NCBI RefSeq assembly: GCF_000219725.1
Contig: NC_015732.1
Coordinates: forward strand, 310,001-374,000
Source: Gracilinema caldarium DSM 7334
Lineage (GTDB): Bacteria; Spirochaetota; Spirochaetia; Treponematales; Breznakiellaceae
Direction of reading: 5' to 3'
Length of the DNA: 64,000 nt
The notes under the pieces were generated by a model, which did no database searches, was not told the DNA's origin, and saw only the letters and a list, made by a program, of their open reading frames with translations. This document shows positions 48,387-57,692 of the stretch, piece by piece. The translations under genes were made by a program, and so were the position numbers. Numbering within the stretch: the stretch's first letter is position 1; every line of letters begins with the position of its first letter.

Positions 48387-50405
48387 ATGGAAACCGTAAC
48401 AGATAGTCAGGATATTTTAAAAAAATTTGATAAAGAAGCGGATTATCGCAGCTTAAAAGGATTTGGAGCAAAATTGATATCCGCCCTGGCGATTAGCTTT
48501 GCGGTTTTTCAATTATATACCGCAATCTTTGGTGTCCTCGATGCAATGATTCAGCGTTCTGTACACCTTTCTTTTGGGCTTTGTCTTATTTTTCTTTTAT
48601 ATCCAACTAAAAAAAGCTGGGCTCGGGATCGGATCCATCCTATTGATGCAGTGCTAGCTGTTTTGGGGGCTCTTGCGCCGCTCTATATTGTGGCCTTTTA
48701 TAAAGAACTGGTACAGCGGGCTGGAATGACTACTACCTTTGATATTGTTGCTGGAATTATCGGCTTACTGCTGGTTTTGGAAGCGGCCCGCCGGGTGGTC
48801 GGGATCCCTATGGTGGTAATTGCATTGGTATTTATTGCGTATGCCCTGGCTGGACCTTATATTCCAGGGCGGCTTGCCCATCGGGGGGCTGATTTTTCAA
48901 CCCTGGTGGGGCATCTTTTTTTTACCACAGAAGGAATCTTTGGTATCCCGATAGGAGTTTCCAGTACCTTTATCTTCCTTTTTATCCTTTTCGGCGCTTA
49001 CCTTGAACGTACCGGTTTAGGCCAATTCTTTATTGATCTTGCCAATGCCGTAGCGGGCTGGACCGCCGGTGGACCCGCAAAGGTTGCAGTACTGTCCAGC
49101 GGTCTTATGGGGACTGTTTCCGGCTCATCGGTGGCTAATGTGGTGGGTACCGGCAGTTTTACTATTCCTATGATGAAAAAACTGGGGTACAAGGGCGAAT
49201 TTGCCGGAGCGGTAGAGGCTACCGCGTCCACCGGCGGTCAGCTTATGCCACCCATCATGGGAGCAGCAGCGTTTTTAATGGCTGAATTTACCAGTATCCC
49301 CTATTCCAGGATTATTGCTGCAGCGGCTATTCCGGCGTTACTCTACTATCTTGGCGTCTGGGCTGGAGTCCATTTCGAAGCCCGTCGCCTGGGACTCCGG
49401 GGGCTTTCTAGGGAAGAACTACCAAAATTAAAAACCATCATGCTGGAGCGGGGTCATCTTATGATACCCCTCGTGGTCATTGTGTATCTTCTTGTTTCCG
49501 GTTATACCCCCATGAAGGCAGCTTTGTGGGCTACAGTTTTATCAATTCTTGCTTCCTGGCTACGCAAGGCGACCAGGATGAAACCGATCGAGATTATTCG
49601 GGGTCTCGAAGCGGGATCCCGGTCTGCTTTAGGTATTATCGCTGCTACTGCCTGTGCTGGAGTTATTATCGGTGTGGTGACCCTGACGGGGCTTGGTTTA
49701 AAGCTTGGGTCTCTGCTAGTTGATCTTGCCCATGGACAGCTTTTGCCCACCCTTTTCTTTACCATGGTTACATCCATAGTACTCGGCATGGGGGTTCCTA
49801 CAACAGCGAATTATGTTATTACCTCTACAATCACCGCTCCGGCAATTGTTATCATTTTAAGTAAAATTGCAGGTATCGATACGGGTGTTGTTGCTCCTGC
49901 GGCCATAATTCTACCTGCCCACATGTTTGCTTTTTACTTTGGTATTATTGCAGACGTTACACCACCGGTAGCTTTAGCTGCCTTTGCTGGAGCGGGAATT
50001 GCCAAGGCGAATCCTTTAAAGACTGGTCTGAACGCCTCTAAGCTGGCGATAGCGGCATTTTTAGTTCCCTATATCTTTGTCATGAATCCGCAAATGTTGC
50101 TTTTTAATGTTACTGCACCAGGGTTAATATGGATGCTGGTGACCAGCATTATCGGGATTCTCGCCCTTGCTGCGGGTGTAAATGGATTCTTTAAAACCAA
50201 TATGTCCTGGTATGAACGTGTAGCATCTGCTGCAGGCGGTATTATGCTTGTATATCCCGGCATAAGCACAGATCTCATTGGCGCGGCTATTCTGCTTCTT
50301 GTGTTTTATATCAAGAATATAAAGCTCATCGTAAAAGCTAAGAAAATTCAGGGTTGCGAACGCCTCGAGAAACTCATTAAAGAAAGCAATGTAGATGCTA
50401 AATAG
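48387..50405 (+). CDS. TRAP transporter fused permease (DctQ-DctM, TAXI type)
   Basis: A 672-residue inner-membrane protein. The first four TM segments form the small subunit, fused to a DctM-type transporter. Signature stretches are GIPIGVSSTFIFLFILFGAY, GLMGTVSGSSVANVVGTGSF, STGGQLMPPIMGAAAFLMAE and VLGMGVPTTANYVITSTITA. DVTPPVALAAFAGAGIA follows. It imports its substrate with Na+ or H+, using the upstream binding protein. A gap of 98 bp with TATAAT at about 48367 may hold a secondary promoter. Confidence 0.92.
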   Translation: METVTDSQDILKKFDKEADYRSLKGFGAKLISALAISFAVFQLYTAIFGVLDAMIQRSVHLSFGLCLIFLLYPTKKSWARDRIHPIDAVLAVLGALAPLYIVAFYKELVQRAGMTTTFDIVAGIIGLLLVLEAARRVVGIPMVVIALVFIAYALAGPYIPGRLAHRGADFSTLVGHLFFTTEGIFGIPIGVSSTFIFLFILFGAYLERTGLGQFFIDLANAVAGWTAGGPAKVAVLSSGLMGTVSGSSVANVVGTGSFTIPMMKKLGYKGEFAGAVEATASTGGQLMPPIMGAAAFLMAEFTSIPYSRIIAAAAIPALLYYLGVWAGVHFEARRLGLRGLSREELPKLKTIMLERGHLMIPLVVIVYLLVSGYTPMKAALWATVLSILASWLRKATRMKPIEIIRGLEAGSRSALGIIAATACAGVIIGVVTLTGLGLKLGSLLVDLAHGQLLPTLFFTMVTSIVLGMGVPTTANYVITSTITAPAIVIILSKIAGIDTGVVAPAAIILPAHMFAFYFGIIADVTPPVALAAFAGAGIAKANPLKTGLNASKLAIAAFLVPYIFVMNPQMLLFNVTAPGLIWMLVTSIIGILALAAGVNGFFKTNMSWYERVASAAGGIMLVYPGISTDLIGAAILLLVFYIKNIKLIVKAKKIQGCERLEKLIKESNVDAK

Positions 50406-50466
50406 GTAATGTTTTGGCTTCTTAATGATTGTTATAAAGCCTTTTATATGTATTGTATTTTATATA

Positions 50467-50496
50467 TTGACAATATGTTTATTAATATATATTAAT
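50467..50496 (+). promoter_or_regulatory. Promoter and palindrome of the small ferredoxin gene
   Basis: TTGACA (50467-50472), 17 nt, TATTAA (50490-50495). ATTAATATATATTAAT (50481-50496) is a perfect 16-bp palindrome covering the -10 box. The AT-rich symmetry may be an operator. Confidence 0.55.
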
Positions 50497-50535
50497 ATAG
50501 ATATATATAAGGCCGGTATAGAAGGAGTAACAACC

Positions 50536-50718
50536 ATGAATGTAAAAGTAGAACCCCATCGCTGTCCTCAGAACCATCCCTGCCCGGTGGTTCGGGTATG
50601 TCCCATCGGAGCCATAAAACAGAGGGGTTACGCAGCACCTGAAATTGATAAGTCAAAATGCATTAACTGCGGTCGCTGTATAAGATATTGCGGCTATGGA
50701 GCAATTCGCAGCGCATGA
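50536..50718 (+). CDS. Small 4Fe-4S ferredoxin-like protein
   Basis: A 60-residue protein with CINCGRCIRYCGYGAI in the second half, a complete CxxCxxCxxxC cluster motif. The first half reads CPQNHPCPVVRVCPIGAI, with Cys at 10, 16 and 22, an irregular first motif. It could bind one or two 4Fe-4S clusters as a small cytoplasmic electron carrier or sensor. GAAGGAG lies 9 nt before ATG 50536; the open frame upstream of this lies in the promoter. It stands alone with its own promoter; the partner is unknown. Confidence 0.85.
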   Translation: MNVKVEPHRCPQNHPCPVVRVCPIGAIKQRGYAAPEIDKSKCINCGRCIRYCGYGAIRSA

Positions 50719-50756
50719 AAAGATAAGAGGGGATAGAAACTAGTTCTTTGCCCTTA

Positions 50757-51320
50757 TCAGAATAGGAGACTTAGTCCGAAGGCTGACCAACCTGAAACGG
50801 CGAATGTTCCGGCGATAATCAGTAAAAGCCTATATCGGTTACGGGATTGTTCCAGCCGTTTCAGTTCCTGTTCTGCTGCTGTCTTGTAATTGTTGAAGGA
50901 TTGTTCCAAGCTCTGCAAGGAGTCTTCCGTTTTCTGTAAGGAGTCCTTCAGCTGTTTCGATTCCTGCAGTGATGTTGTTACATTCAGTCTGAGCTCGATC
51001 AAGCTGCTTTGCAAGGCTTTCAGTTCTGCCTGCAGCTGTTCGAGCTCTGTTTTCGAGGCCTTCAGCCTGTTCTCTAATTCGGATGAGTTCTTCCTGGAGT
51101 TTTCCAGCTCGTTCTTGAGCCGTTCGTTGAGCCTGCCGAGCTGCATCGAGATCTCGGTAAGCCGTAAGAGCTCGTTCTCGTAATAGTTGTCGGTCTGATT
51201 CGGTTCTTCGCCAAAGGATAAAGCCGGTGACCAAAGCACCCACAACAAAGCCCATAAGAAAAACGCCAAAGAGAATTTTCCCGTTTTGAATATCTTGAAC
51301 CATCTTGAATAAACCCGCAT
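50757..51320 (-). CDS. Coiled-coil protein, frame A (signal peptide and C-terminal TM)
   Basis: This 187-residue frame has a basic N-terminus and a hydrophobic stretch (FSLAFFLWALLWVLWSPALS), then a long coiled coil (about 45-160, ENELLRLTEISMQLGRLN onward). A clear C-terminal TM segment follows (RLLLIIAGTFAVSGWSAFG). It would be a periplasmic coiled coil held in the inner membrane. It overlaps, on the same strand, a second frame (50839-51303) that also looks like a membrane-anchored coiled coil. No strong ribosome binding site precedes either start. Layout resembles coiled-coil hypotheticals of treponemes, as I remember them. Function unknown. Confidence 0.6.
   Translation of the reverse strand: MRVYSRWFKIFKTGKFSLAFFLWALLWVLWSPALSFGEEPNQTDNYYENELLRLTEISMQLGRLNERLKNELENSRKNSSELENRLKASKTELEQLQAELKALQSSLIELRLNVTTSLQESKQLKDSLQKTEDSLQSLEQSFNNYKTAAEQELKRLEQSRNRYRLLLIIAGTFAVSGWSAFGLSLLF
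50839..51303 (-). CDS. Coiled-coil protein, frame B (N-terminal TM), nested in frame A
   Basis: A 154-residue frame, wholly nested in frame A and shifted by one base. It has a Gly-rich N-terminal TM helix (LFGVFLMGFVVGALVTGFIL) followed by WRR and an Ala/Arg/Glu/Gln-rich helix (ARQAQRTAQERAGKLQEEL). A rough hand count gives a higher share of codons starting with G than frame A over the same DNA, which favours coding in this frame. Either one frame is a lucky shadow, or both are translated, or a frameshift joins them. Start codon ATG 51303 has no clear ribosome binding site. Function unknown. Confidence 0.45.
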   Translation of the reverse strand: MVQDIQNGKILFGVFLMGFVVGALVTGFILWRRTESDRQLLRERALTAYRDLDAARQAQRTAQERAGKLQEELIRIREQAEGLENRARTAAGRTESLAKQLDRAQTECNNITAGIETAEGLLTENGRLLAELGTILQQLQDSSRTGTETAGTIP

Positions 51321-51508
51321 AGAAATTAATTAATTTTACAATGACATATCAAAATTGATGAGTACCTTAATAAAAAATCGAAGAGTACTTTTATAAAATA
51401 TTATTATTTATTATAAACTCTTTGTAGATTTGTGATTTTAATCATGAATTGCGTTACTATTATAAGTATCGTTTTTATGTATTCTTTGTATTCAGGGCAG
51501 GGGGATAT

Positions 51509-52843
51509 ATGGGTGGAGTTGGTTGTTATAAGAAATCAACCTTGATTGTTGTTGTTTCTGTGCTTGCATTTTCCTGCAGTACCTTTCAGACCAATCAGTT
51601 TATACAAAATAACTTATCACAGGAAGAGAAAGCTGAAATTATCTTTCAAAAAGGTTTGCAGCTTTATAATACCCGGCTTGTTGAGCAAAACGATATAACC
51701 GCAATTCCGGAGGTTCGCAGTTATTTTGTTGCCGCCCTCCGGGCAGATCCAGAACATCTGAAAGCTCAGGAATATCTTATAAAAACGGATACCTTCAAGA
51801 CAAAGCGCTTTGAGGAATATCTTGCTAGAGCGAAAGCTTTATATGAGAAAAATAACAGGACCGATATTGAAGATTATGAAATGATTGTTGCAATTAAACA
51901 TGCTCAGGAAATTGATAGTTCTAATAATGATATTAATAAGTTACGGTCTGATACGGGAGATGTACGGAAACAAGTACTTCAGCGTCGTATACAGCACCTT
52001 ACAGAACTGGAACAAGCTATTCGGAAATCAAAAACAAAAATAGAATTACATAAACAATTAGGTGTTGCTGTTCGGATCATGAAAGAAATTACTACAATAG
52101 ATGCTTCAAATAAAGATGCCCTAACAATAAGGAAATCTATAGATGGCTATGTAACATCAGTTGTTTTAGCAGATACCAACGATGCAACTAATAAATTAAA
52201 GCAAAAAAAATATCAGGATGCAGAATTAGCTCTCATTAATGCTGAAAAAACTTATGGCGCCTTACAAAAGACGCCTTTACCTGAGTTGAGTAAGACAAAA
52301 TATCAACTCTATTTTTCCTGGGCGGAGAGCTTATATGCGGAAAAAAAATACCAGGCTGCAGAAGTTCGAATCAATACAGCATTACAGGTGGAAAAAAACC
52401 CGGAAGCTGTAGAACTGAAAAACAAGATCGCCAAAGGGACGGGCACTGTTACTACAACCACCACTAAACCAGCCGCCTCAGGTAAAACAAAAACAGCGGT
52501 TCCCCAACGGGATTATGATGCTGAATTACCGGATCTCTTAGTGATTATCGATGCTACTATAGAAAAAGGGAATCTCGTGAAAGCATGGGATCTGGTAAAT
52601 ACCAATATGATTCAGCTTAAAATGCAGAGTAATAAAACTAAGTTGGCGTCCCGAAAAACGGTAATCCTGGAAAAGGTAAAAGAACTATATGAAGATTCAG
52701 TGGTGGCATTTAACAGTGAAGATTATGAGACTGCGCGGGATGGTTTTAGAACAATAGTCCGTATCAATCCGGGATATGAGCAGGCCCAGGCCTATCTGGA
52801 TAGGGCAAATACGAAATTACGGGTCCTTTCCGGCAATGATTAG
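51509..52843 (+). CDS. Lipoprotein with TPR-like helical repeats
   Basis: The 444-residue product has a lipoprotein signal: VVVSVLAFSC, with the lipobox Cys followed by STFQTNQ. The rest is alpha-helical, with repeat-like segments resembling tetratricopeptides, such as YFVAALRADPEHLKAQEYL, YFSWAESLYAEKKYQAAEVR and AFNSEDYETARDGFRTIVRI. A Thr/Lys-rich linker lies near residue 330-350. ATG 51509 follows AGGGGG; a longer frame begins at 51449 but would bury the signal. It lies 10 bp before the nucleotide cyclase gene, so it may tether or regulate it. No enzymatic motif seen. Confidence 0.7.
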   Translation: MGGVGCYKKSTLIVVVSVLAFSCSTFQTNQFIQNNLSQEEKAEIIFQKGLQLYNTRLVEQNDITAIPEVRSYFVAALRADPEHLKAQEYLIKTDTFKTKRFEEYLARAKALYEKNNRTDIEDYEMIVAIKHAQEIDSSNNDINKLRSDTGDVRKQVLQRRIQHLTELEQAIRKSKTKIELHKQLGVAVRIMKEITTIDASNKDALTIRKSIDGYVTSVVLADTNDATNKLKQKKYQDAELALINAEKTYGALQKTPLPELSKTKYQLYFSWAESLYAEKKYQAAEVRINTALQVEKNPEAVELKNKIAKGTGTVTTTTTKPAASGKTKTAVPQRDYDAELPDLLVIIDATIEKGNLVKAWDLVNTNMIQLKMQSNKTKLASRKTVILEKVKELYEDSVVAFNSEDYETARDGFRTIVRINPGYEQAQAYLDRANTKLRVLSGND

Positions 52844-52853
52844 GAGCGTTTCT

Positions 52854-55088
52854 ATGAATGAAACGAAACCAAGTCTGTCTTCCCTTTTGGATGCTCTTGC
52901 TGGTCTTATCTGTATTGCATGGTTTTTCTTTCCCATTGTCGCAGGCCCTGTGATTGATGCTGGTTCCCGCCAGCTCTTTTTCCCCTATTCAATGCCGATT
53001 CTCGTTATACAGCAGGAAGGGTTTAATGCTTATACTTTGATCTTATTGCTCCTCTATCTCATTCCGCTTTTTTGCATTTTTAGAATACTCTGCCTTTTTA
53101 TTCCATCCCGCTTTGGCAGTCTTGCTTTGCCAGAACATTTTGGAATCAGTGCTTTACGAGTTTTTGTTACTATTCCCATGATAATCACGTGGATTGTCCC
53201 TTTGATACGATATGCCGATTCTTCTGTATATTTCGAAGGTCTTCCCATCTGGATCTATCTATTCGCAGGATTTACCGTAGCTGCCAACATTATCTCTGTT
53301 GTGTTTTTTTTAAAATTACTCAACAAACGGGACCAATTTGTTCGAGAATATAAGGAGTTTAAAAAAACTTTTGAAAAAAGTACCATTCTTGCTTTTATTT
53401 TTCGAATTAGAACCAAGCTGTTTATATCGTTTATTGGATTAATTACCCTTATTATTGGGGTCCTCGCCTTTTCTTTGTTGCAGAGCTATAAAAACACGAT
53501 TGTCAAAGCAGTTTCCGATGGAGCTCGAAGTCAGGTTGAACAGGCTTCATCAATTTACCGGGTAAACCTTGGGGACCCTATTGCCATGTTTGAATACCTG
53601 AACCGTCAAGTTGAACTTAATAAACGAGCAACATTTCCTCATCAATATCTTTCTATGTATACTGATTTAAAGACTACTCAATATCTCTCTGAATCATTGG
53701 AGATAAAATCCAATTTTAAACTAGAATTTTCAACCTTTGCTCCTAATTTACACTTTCCTGCTTTTCCTGAATTGAAAGCTGAGGAAGCTGTTCAATACTT
53801 AAAGGCTTATAACAAAAGTAAATCAGTAGTTAGTATCTATGATTCTAAAACAGATCAGCGCCTCTTTATAGGGCCTATTCTTAAGCCAGAATCTGTTAAA
53901 GTCGGTGATGCCAGGATTCGCCAGGAACGGCTTCTTGGTTTTTCTGTAATGGCCTTTCAGGAATCGGTTATTATGAAACCCTATTTTAAAACAAGGATAT
54001 TTGTGATGGTGCTAACCCTGCTCTTTCTCTATCTTGCTATTATTTTGGTCTATCTTATTGGGAATTATATTGTAAATCCACTTTTGTTCCTCAGGATGAA
54101 TGTCAGAAAAATCTCGGATAACCTGCAGTCTATGATTCGGGGAAATACCAGGATTTCATCTCATGCCCTAGTATATGCCGATTATATTCGCAGTAAGGAT
54201 GAAATTAAAAGCCTTTCCAATGAAATTGGGAATATGGTGACCGTTCTTAAAGGCGTGATTCCCTATATTTCTGCTTCCACCTTAAAGCAAGCAGAGAAGG
54301 GGATCGTCAGCAGCAGTAACCGGGAACTTGCTTTTTTATTTACTGACATGCGTGGTTTTACATCCCTTTGTGAAGGCCTTGAGCCTGATCAGGTTGTATC
54401 AATTCTTAACCGATATCTCGATTTGGAAACAGAAATCATCCTTCAGAACCACGGTGATGTGGATAAATTCGTCGGTGATGAAATGATGGCCTTTTTTGAT
54501 GGCCCCCGTAAGGAACTGCATGCTTGTAAGGCTGCCATGCAGATCCGTCATGCAATGATGCAGGAACGGGATAAACGGCAAAAGGAAGGGCTTCCTGTGG
54601 TTAGTATTGGAATAGGTATCAATTCGGGACCGGTGGTCTTTGGTTCTGTAGGAGCCCGGGATCGGATGGATTTTACTTCTATTGGAGATACGGTAAATCT
54701 CGCGGCACGACTGGAAGGAGCAAACAAACAATATAATTCCAAATCTATTATCACCGAGGCTGTGTTCGATAAGGTTCAAGATACATTCCTTTGCAGGGAA
54801 CTGGATTTTATAGCCGTGAAGGGTAAGCAAGAACCGGTCCGGATTTTTGAGATTTTGCAGGAAAAAGCGAAGGCACAGGCTAAGTTAATGCAAATAAAAG
54901 AACTCTTTGAAAAGGGACTTGCCGCGTACCGCAAGCAGAATTGGAAAACGGCCGCTGCAGCCTTCAGTAAAAACATAGAACTATTTAAGGATGGACCTTC
55001 CGAGGTATTCCTGAAGAGGGTTATCTACTTTGACAAAAATCCGCCCGGAAAGGACTGGGATGGAGTATTCCGGGCTACCGAAAAATAG
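52854..55088 (+). CDS. Class III adenylate/guanylate cyclase, membrane-bound
   Basis: A 744-residue protein with several N-terminal TM segments (to about residue 150), another pair near 185-205 and 380-405 around an extracytoplasmic sensor region, and a HAMP-like linker. The class III catalytic domain (about 490-660) has metal-binding Asp in LFTDMRGFTSLCE and VGDEMMAFFDG. The Lys in DVDKFVGDE and the Asp/Thr in MDFTSIGDTVNLAARLE fit ATP as substrate, suggesting cAMP. A short TPR-like tail follows. ATG 52854 follows AGGAG. The SthK-like channel at 16507 is a potential cAMP target in this genome. Confidence 0.88.
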   Translation: MNETKPSLSSLLDALAGLICIAWFFFPIVAGPVIDAGSRQLFFPYSMPILVIQQEGFNAYTLILLLLYLIPLFCIFRILCLFIPSRFGSLALPEHFGISALRVFVTIPMIITWIVPLIRYADSSVYFEGLPIWIYLFAGFTVAANIISVVFFLKLLNKRDQFVREYKEFKKTFEKSTILAFIFRIRTKLFISFIGLITLIIGVLAFSLLQSYKNTIVKAVSDGARSQVEQASSIYRVNLGDPIAMFEYLNRQVELNKRATFPHQYLSMYTDLKTTQYLSESLEIKSNFKLEFSTFAPNLHFPAFPELKAEEAVQYLKAYNKSKSVVSIYDSKTDQRLFIGPILKPESVKVGDARIRQERLLGFSVMAFQESVIMKPYFKTRIFVMVLTLLFLYLAIILVYLIGNYIVNPLLFLRMNVRKISDNLQSMIRGNTRISSHALVYADYIRSKDEIKSLSNEIGNMVTVLKGVIPYISASTLKQAEKGIVSSSNRELAFLFTDMRGFTSLCEGLEPDQVVSILNRYLDLETEIILQNHGDVDKFVGDEMMAFFDGPRKELHACKAAMQIRHAMMQERDKRQKEGLPVVSIGIGINSGPVVFGSVGARDRMDFTSIGDTVNLAARLEGANKQYNSKSIITEAVFDKVQDTFLCRELDFIAVKGKQEPVRIFEILQEKAKAQAKLMQIKELFEKGLAAYRKQNWKTAAAAFSKNIELFKDGPSEVFLKRVIYFDKNPPGKDWDGVFRATEK

Positions 55089-55107
55089 TATGGTGAAAGC
55101 ATCAGCG

Positions 55108-55150
55108 CGGTATTAGTTTTTCAGTAAGGATGTACCTATTTTATGATACC
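55108..55150. other. Inverted repeat between convergent genes
   Basis: GCGGTAT and ATACCGC lie 28 nt apart between the cyclase gene and sufU. It may mark mRNA ends; weak. Confidence 0.25.
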
Positions 55151-55159
55151 GCACAACAG

Positions 55160-55588
55160 CTACATCAGTTTCTCGAGCTGCTCCAGGGCAGCCCGCCAGG
55201 AAAGGGCCGCACATTTTAGGCGTACCGGAAGTCGGGCAACGCCCTGAAATGCTATGGCATCACCTAGGGTATCCAGTTCAGCTACATCTTTTTCACCCCG
55301 CAGAACTGCCAGGAACAGTTCTACCATTGCTTTTGCTTCTTGGGGTGTTTTGCCCTGGAGCAGCTCTGCTAGCACATCGGCGGAACTCATCGATATGGAA
55401 CAGCCAGTGCCATCAAAGGCCGCCTCTGTAATTCTTCCATCGGCCCCTACTATTATAGCGACCCGTACTTTATCTCCGCAGGAGGGGTTTTGCACATAAG
55501 GAAGGTTATCCAGAGGCTTCTTATACCGGGGATTTTTATAATGGTCTCTGATGATTTCTTCATATAGATTTTCAAAGGTGTCGCTCAT
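55160..55588 (-). CDS. sufU: SufU iron-sulfur scaffold / sulfur acceptor
   Basis: A 142-residue IscU-like protein with the three conserved Cys in QNPSCGDKV, DGTGCSISMSSAD and RLKCAALSW. The SufU-type spacing, with an insertion after the second Cys region, suits a zinc-bound sulfur acceptor for SufS. Last gene of the SUF operon, 2 bp after sufS. Confidence 0.92.
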   Translation of the reverse strand: MSDTFENLYEEIIRDHYKNPRYKKPLDNLPYVQNPSCGDKVRVAIIVGADGRITEAAFDGTGCSISMSSADVLAELLQGKTPQEAKAMVELFLAVLRGEKDVAELDTLGDAIAFQGVARLPVRLKCAALSWRAALEQLEKLM

Positions 55589-55590
55589 AG

Positions 55591-56874
55591 TTATAAGAGT
55601 TCCTTATGGGCTTTTTGAAGTATCTCTGCAATAGTAAACACTTCTTCTCTTGTGTTGTAGGCTCCAAAACTGAAACGGGCTGAGGAAACTACCCCAAGCC
55701 GTTGAGCTAAGGGGTGAGCGCAGTGATGTCCGGCCCGGACTGTAATCTTATGGCGGTTCAGATATGCAGCCAGGTCGTGAGCATGAACACCTTCCAGAGT
55801 AACTGACACAATACCGGCCCGAGGCCCCAGGGGAAAACCAGGTTGCGCACCAAGAATACGAAGCCCCGGGATGAGGCTTATTTCATCAATTAAAAGCTGC
55901 CCTAATTCCGATTCATAGTTCCCTGCTGCTTGATGTCCAATTGAACTGAGCCACCGGGCAGCCTCTGCCATACCGACCGCCTGGGCTATGGGTGGAGTGC
56001 CTGCTTCAAACTTATAGGGGACTTCATTGGGGGTAAAGCCTTCAAGTCCTACCTCACTGATCATATCTCCCCCGCCCATGAAGGGGGGAAGTGCCTCGAG
56101 CCACTTCCGCGTTCCATAGAGAAGTCCGATACCAAAGGGCCCGTACATTTTGTGTCCAGAAAAGGCAACAAAATCGGCGTCCAGTTCTTTTACATTAATC
56201 GGTTCAACCGGAATAGCCTGGGCGGCATCGAGCAGGACCGGGACTCCAGCAGAATGGGCCTGGGCTATGATATGTTCTACATGATTTCTGGTGCCGAGCA
56301 CATTGGATATCATGGTAACGGCTATGAGTTTGGTTCGTCTGTTCAGCAGTTGAGGGAGGATATCTAAGTTCAGGATGCCATCATCATAAATGGGTATATA
56401 CCTAAGTTTAATACCACGGCGGCTGGCCAACTGCTGCCAGGGTACGATATTCGCATGGTGCTCCATTTCAGTAAGGATGATTTCGTCTCCCGCAGAAAGA
56501 GTTTCCCCAAAGCTATGAGCTAGAAGGTTGATAGCCTCGGTGGTCCCCCGAGTGAAAATGCACTCCTCTGGCTTAGCACCGATAAATTCGGCTATGGTTT
56601 TCCGGGCTTCTTCATAGCGGCTCGTAGCTTCTTCGCCGAGGGTATAAATTGCCCGATGGACATTGGCACAGGATCGTGTATAAAAATCTTGTTCCGCTAC
56701 AAGCACTCTTGCAGGTTTCTGGGTTGTGGCCCCATTATCTGTATAAATAAGGTCAGGGTATGCATGGAAAATAGGGAACTCTGCCTTAAGAGCCTTGGCG
56801 AACTTGCTGTTTTCAACAGAAGAAGCGGTGCTGGAAAAGACCCGCTGATCCGTTTCGGTCATAAGGTTCATCAT
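55591..56874 (-). CDS. sufS: Cysteine desulfurase SufS
   Basis: A 427-residue PLP enzyme that takes sulfur from cysteine. YTDNGATTQKPARVL, TEMEHHANIVPW and the PLP Lys in AFSGHKMYGPFGIG are present, and VRAGHHCAHPLAQRLG holds the catalytic Cys. The start overlaps the sufD stop by 4 nt. Confidence 0.95.
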   Translation of the reverse strand: MMNLMTETDQRVFSSTASSVENSKFAKALKAEFPIFHAYPDLIYTDNGATTQKPARVLVAEQDFYTRSCANVHRAIYTLGEEATSRYEEARKTIAEFIGAKPEECIFTRGTTEAINLLAHSFGETLSAGDEIILTEMEHHANIVPWQQLASRRGIKLRYIPIYDDGILNLDILPQLLNRRTKLIAVTMISNVLGTRNHVEHIIAQAHSAGVPVLLDAAQAIPVEPINVKELDADFVAFSGHKMYGPFGIGLLYGTRKWLEALPPFMGGGDMISEVGLEGFTPNEVPYKFEAGTPPIAQAVGMAEAARWLSSIGHQAAGNYESELGQLLIDEISLIPGLRILGAQPGFPLGPRAGIVSVTLEGVHAHDLAAYLNRHKITVRAGHHCAHPLAQRLGVVSSARFSFGAYNTREEVFTIAEILQKAHKELL

Positions 56875-57692
56875 GCTACCTCAGAAAGGAAACTTTCGGA
56901 GTTCAACAAAAAACTGGCTGCAGCCAATTCTGCTTCTTCTGCCAGGGAAGGAGGAAAGCGGTCCAGGATTGATGCAAGGTGTCCCAGCACAAGCAGTCTC
57001 TTTGCATCAATTCGTGACAGACCACGGCTCATAAGATAAAAGAGCTCCTCTTCCCGTACTCCACCGGTGGTAGAACCATGACTGCAAGCGACCTCATCAG
57101 TCTCAATTTGCAGCTGGGGAAGACTTTCTGCCCGGCATCCGTCATTCATGACCATGTTGCGGTTGCTTAAGTAGGCATCGGTGCCGGTCGCTTCCTTATC
57201 CACATGGATGAGTCCCTGAAAAACAAGGTGGGCTGAATCCTTAAGGGCCGATTTCAGAGTGGTCCTGCTCCTGCTGTTTTTGCCCAGGTGATGGGTTGTA
57301 AGGGTATGGACCCGTTTGGTCCGGTTGCGTGCCCCATAGGCACCTGCATAATCCAGAGTTGCATCGCTTCCTGCGAGGATAGCCTCAGTATAATAGATGC
57401 TTTCTCCATCATCAAGGAGCAACTCGGTTAGGGTAAGACTGCTTTGTGAGTGCAGTGTTATGGAGGTGCGTACCTGGTTCTGTACCGAGGTGGGAAGGGT
57501 GGACATGATATAGAGTTGCAAATTGCCACCCTTGGATACCTCTATGGTAAGTGCTCGACTATACGACTGTGGTTCAAGATTTTTGTTTTTATAGTCAAAA
57601 CGTACTAGGAGCTGTCTGGTTTCATGGGAGGAAACCTGGATATGTATGGGCTCCCTCAGTTCATCAATATAATAGATCATGGTATTGATCAT
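56871..57692 (-). CDS. sufD: SufD, short form
   Basis: A 273-residue SufBD-fold protein, shorter than the roughly 420 residues of E. coli SufD because most of the N-terminal helical domain is missing. The beta-helix core and C-terminus are conserved: [20 protein letters not shown] and [20 protein letters not shown], with the conserved His in ACSHG. It pairs with SufB in the SufBC2D scaffold. It overlaps sufB by 4 nt and sufS by 4 nt. Confidence 0.88.
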   Translation of the reverse strand: MINTMIYYIDELREPIHIQVSSHETRQLLVRFDYKNKNLEPQSYSRALTIEVSKGGNLQLYIMSTLPTSVQNQVRTSITLHSQSSLTLTELLLDDGESIYYTEAILAGSDATLDYAGAYGARNRTKRVHTLTTHHLGKNSRSRTTLKSALKDSAHLVFQGLIHVDKEATGTDAYLSNRNMVMNDGCRAESLPQLQIETDEVACSHGSTTGGVREEELFYLMSRGLSRIDAKRLLVLGHLASILDRFPPSLAEEAELAAASFLLNSESFLSEVA

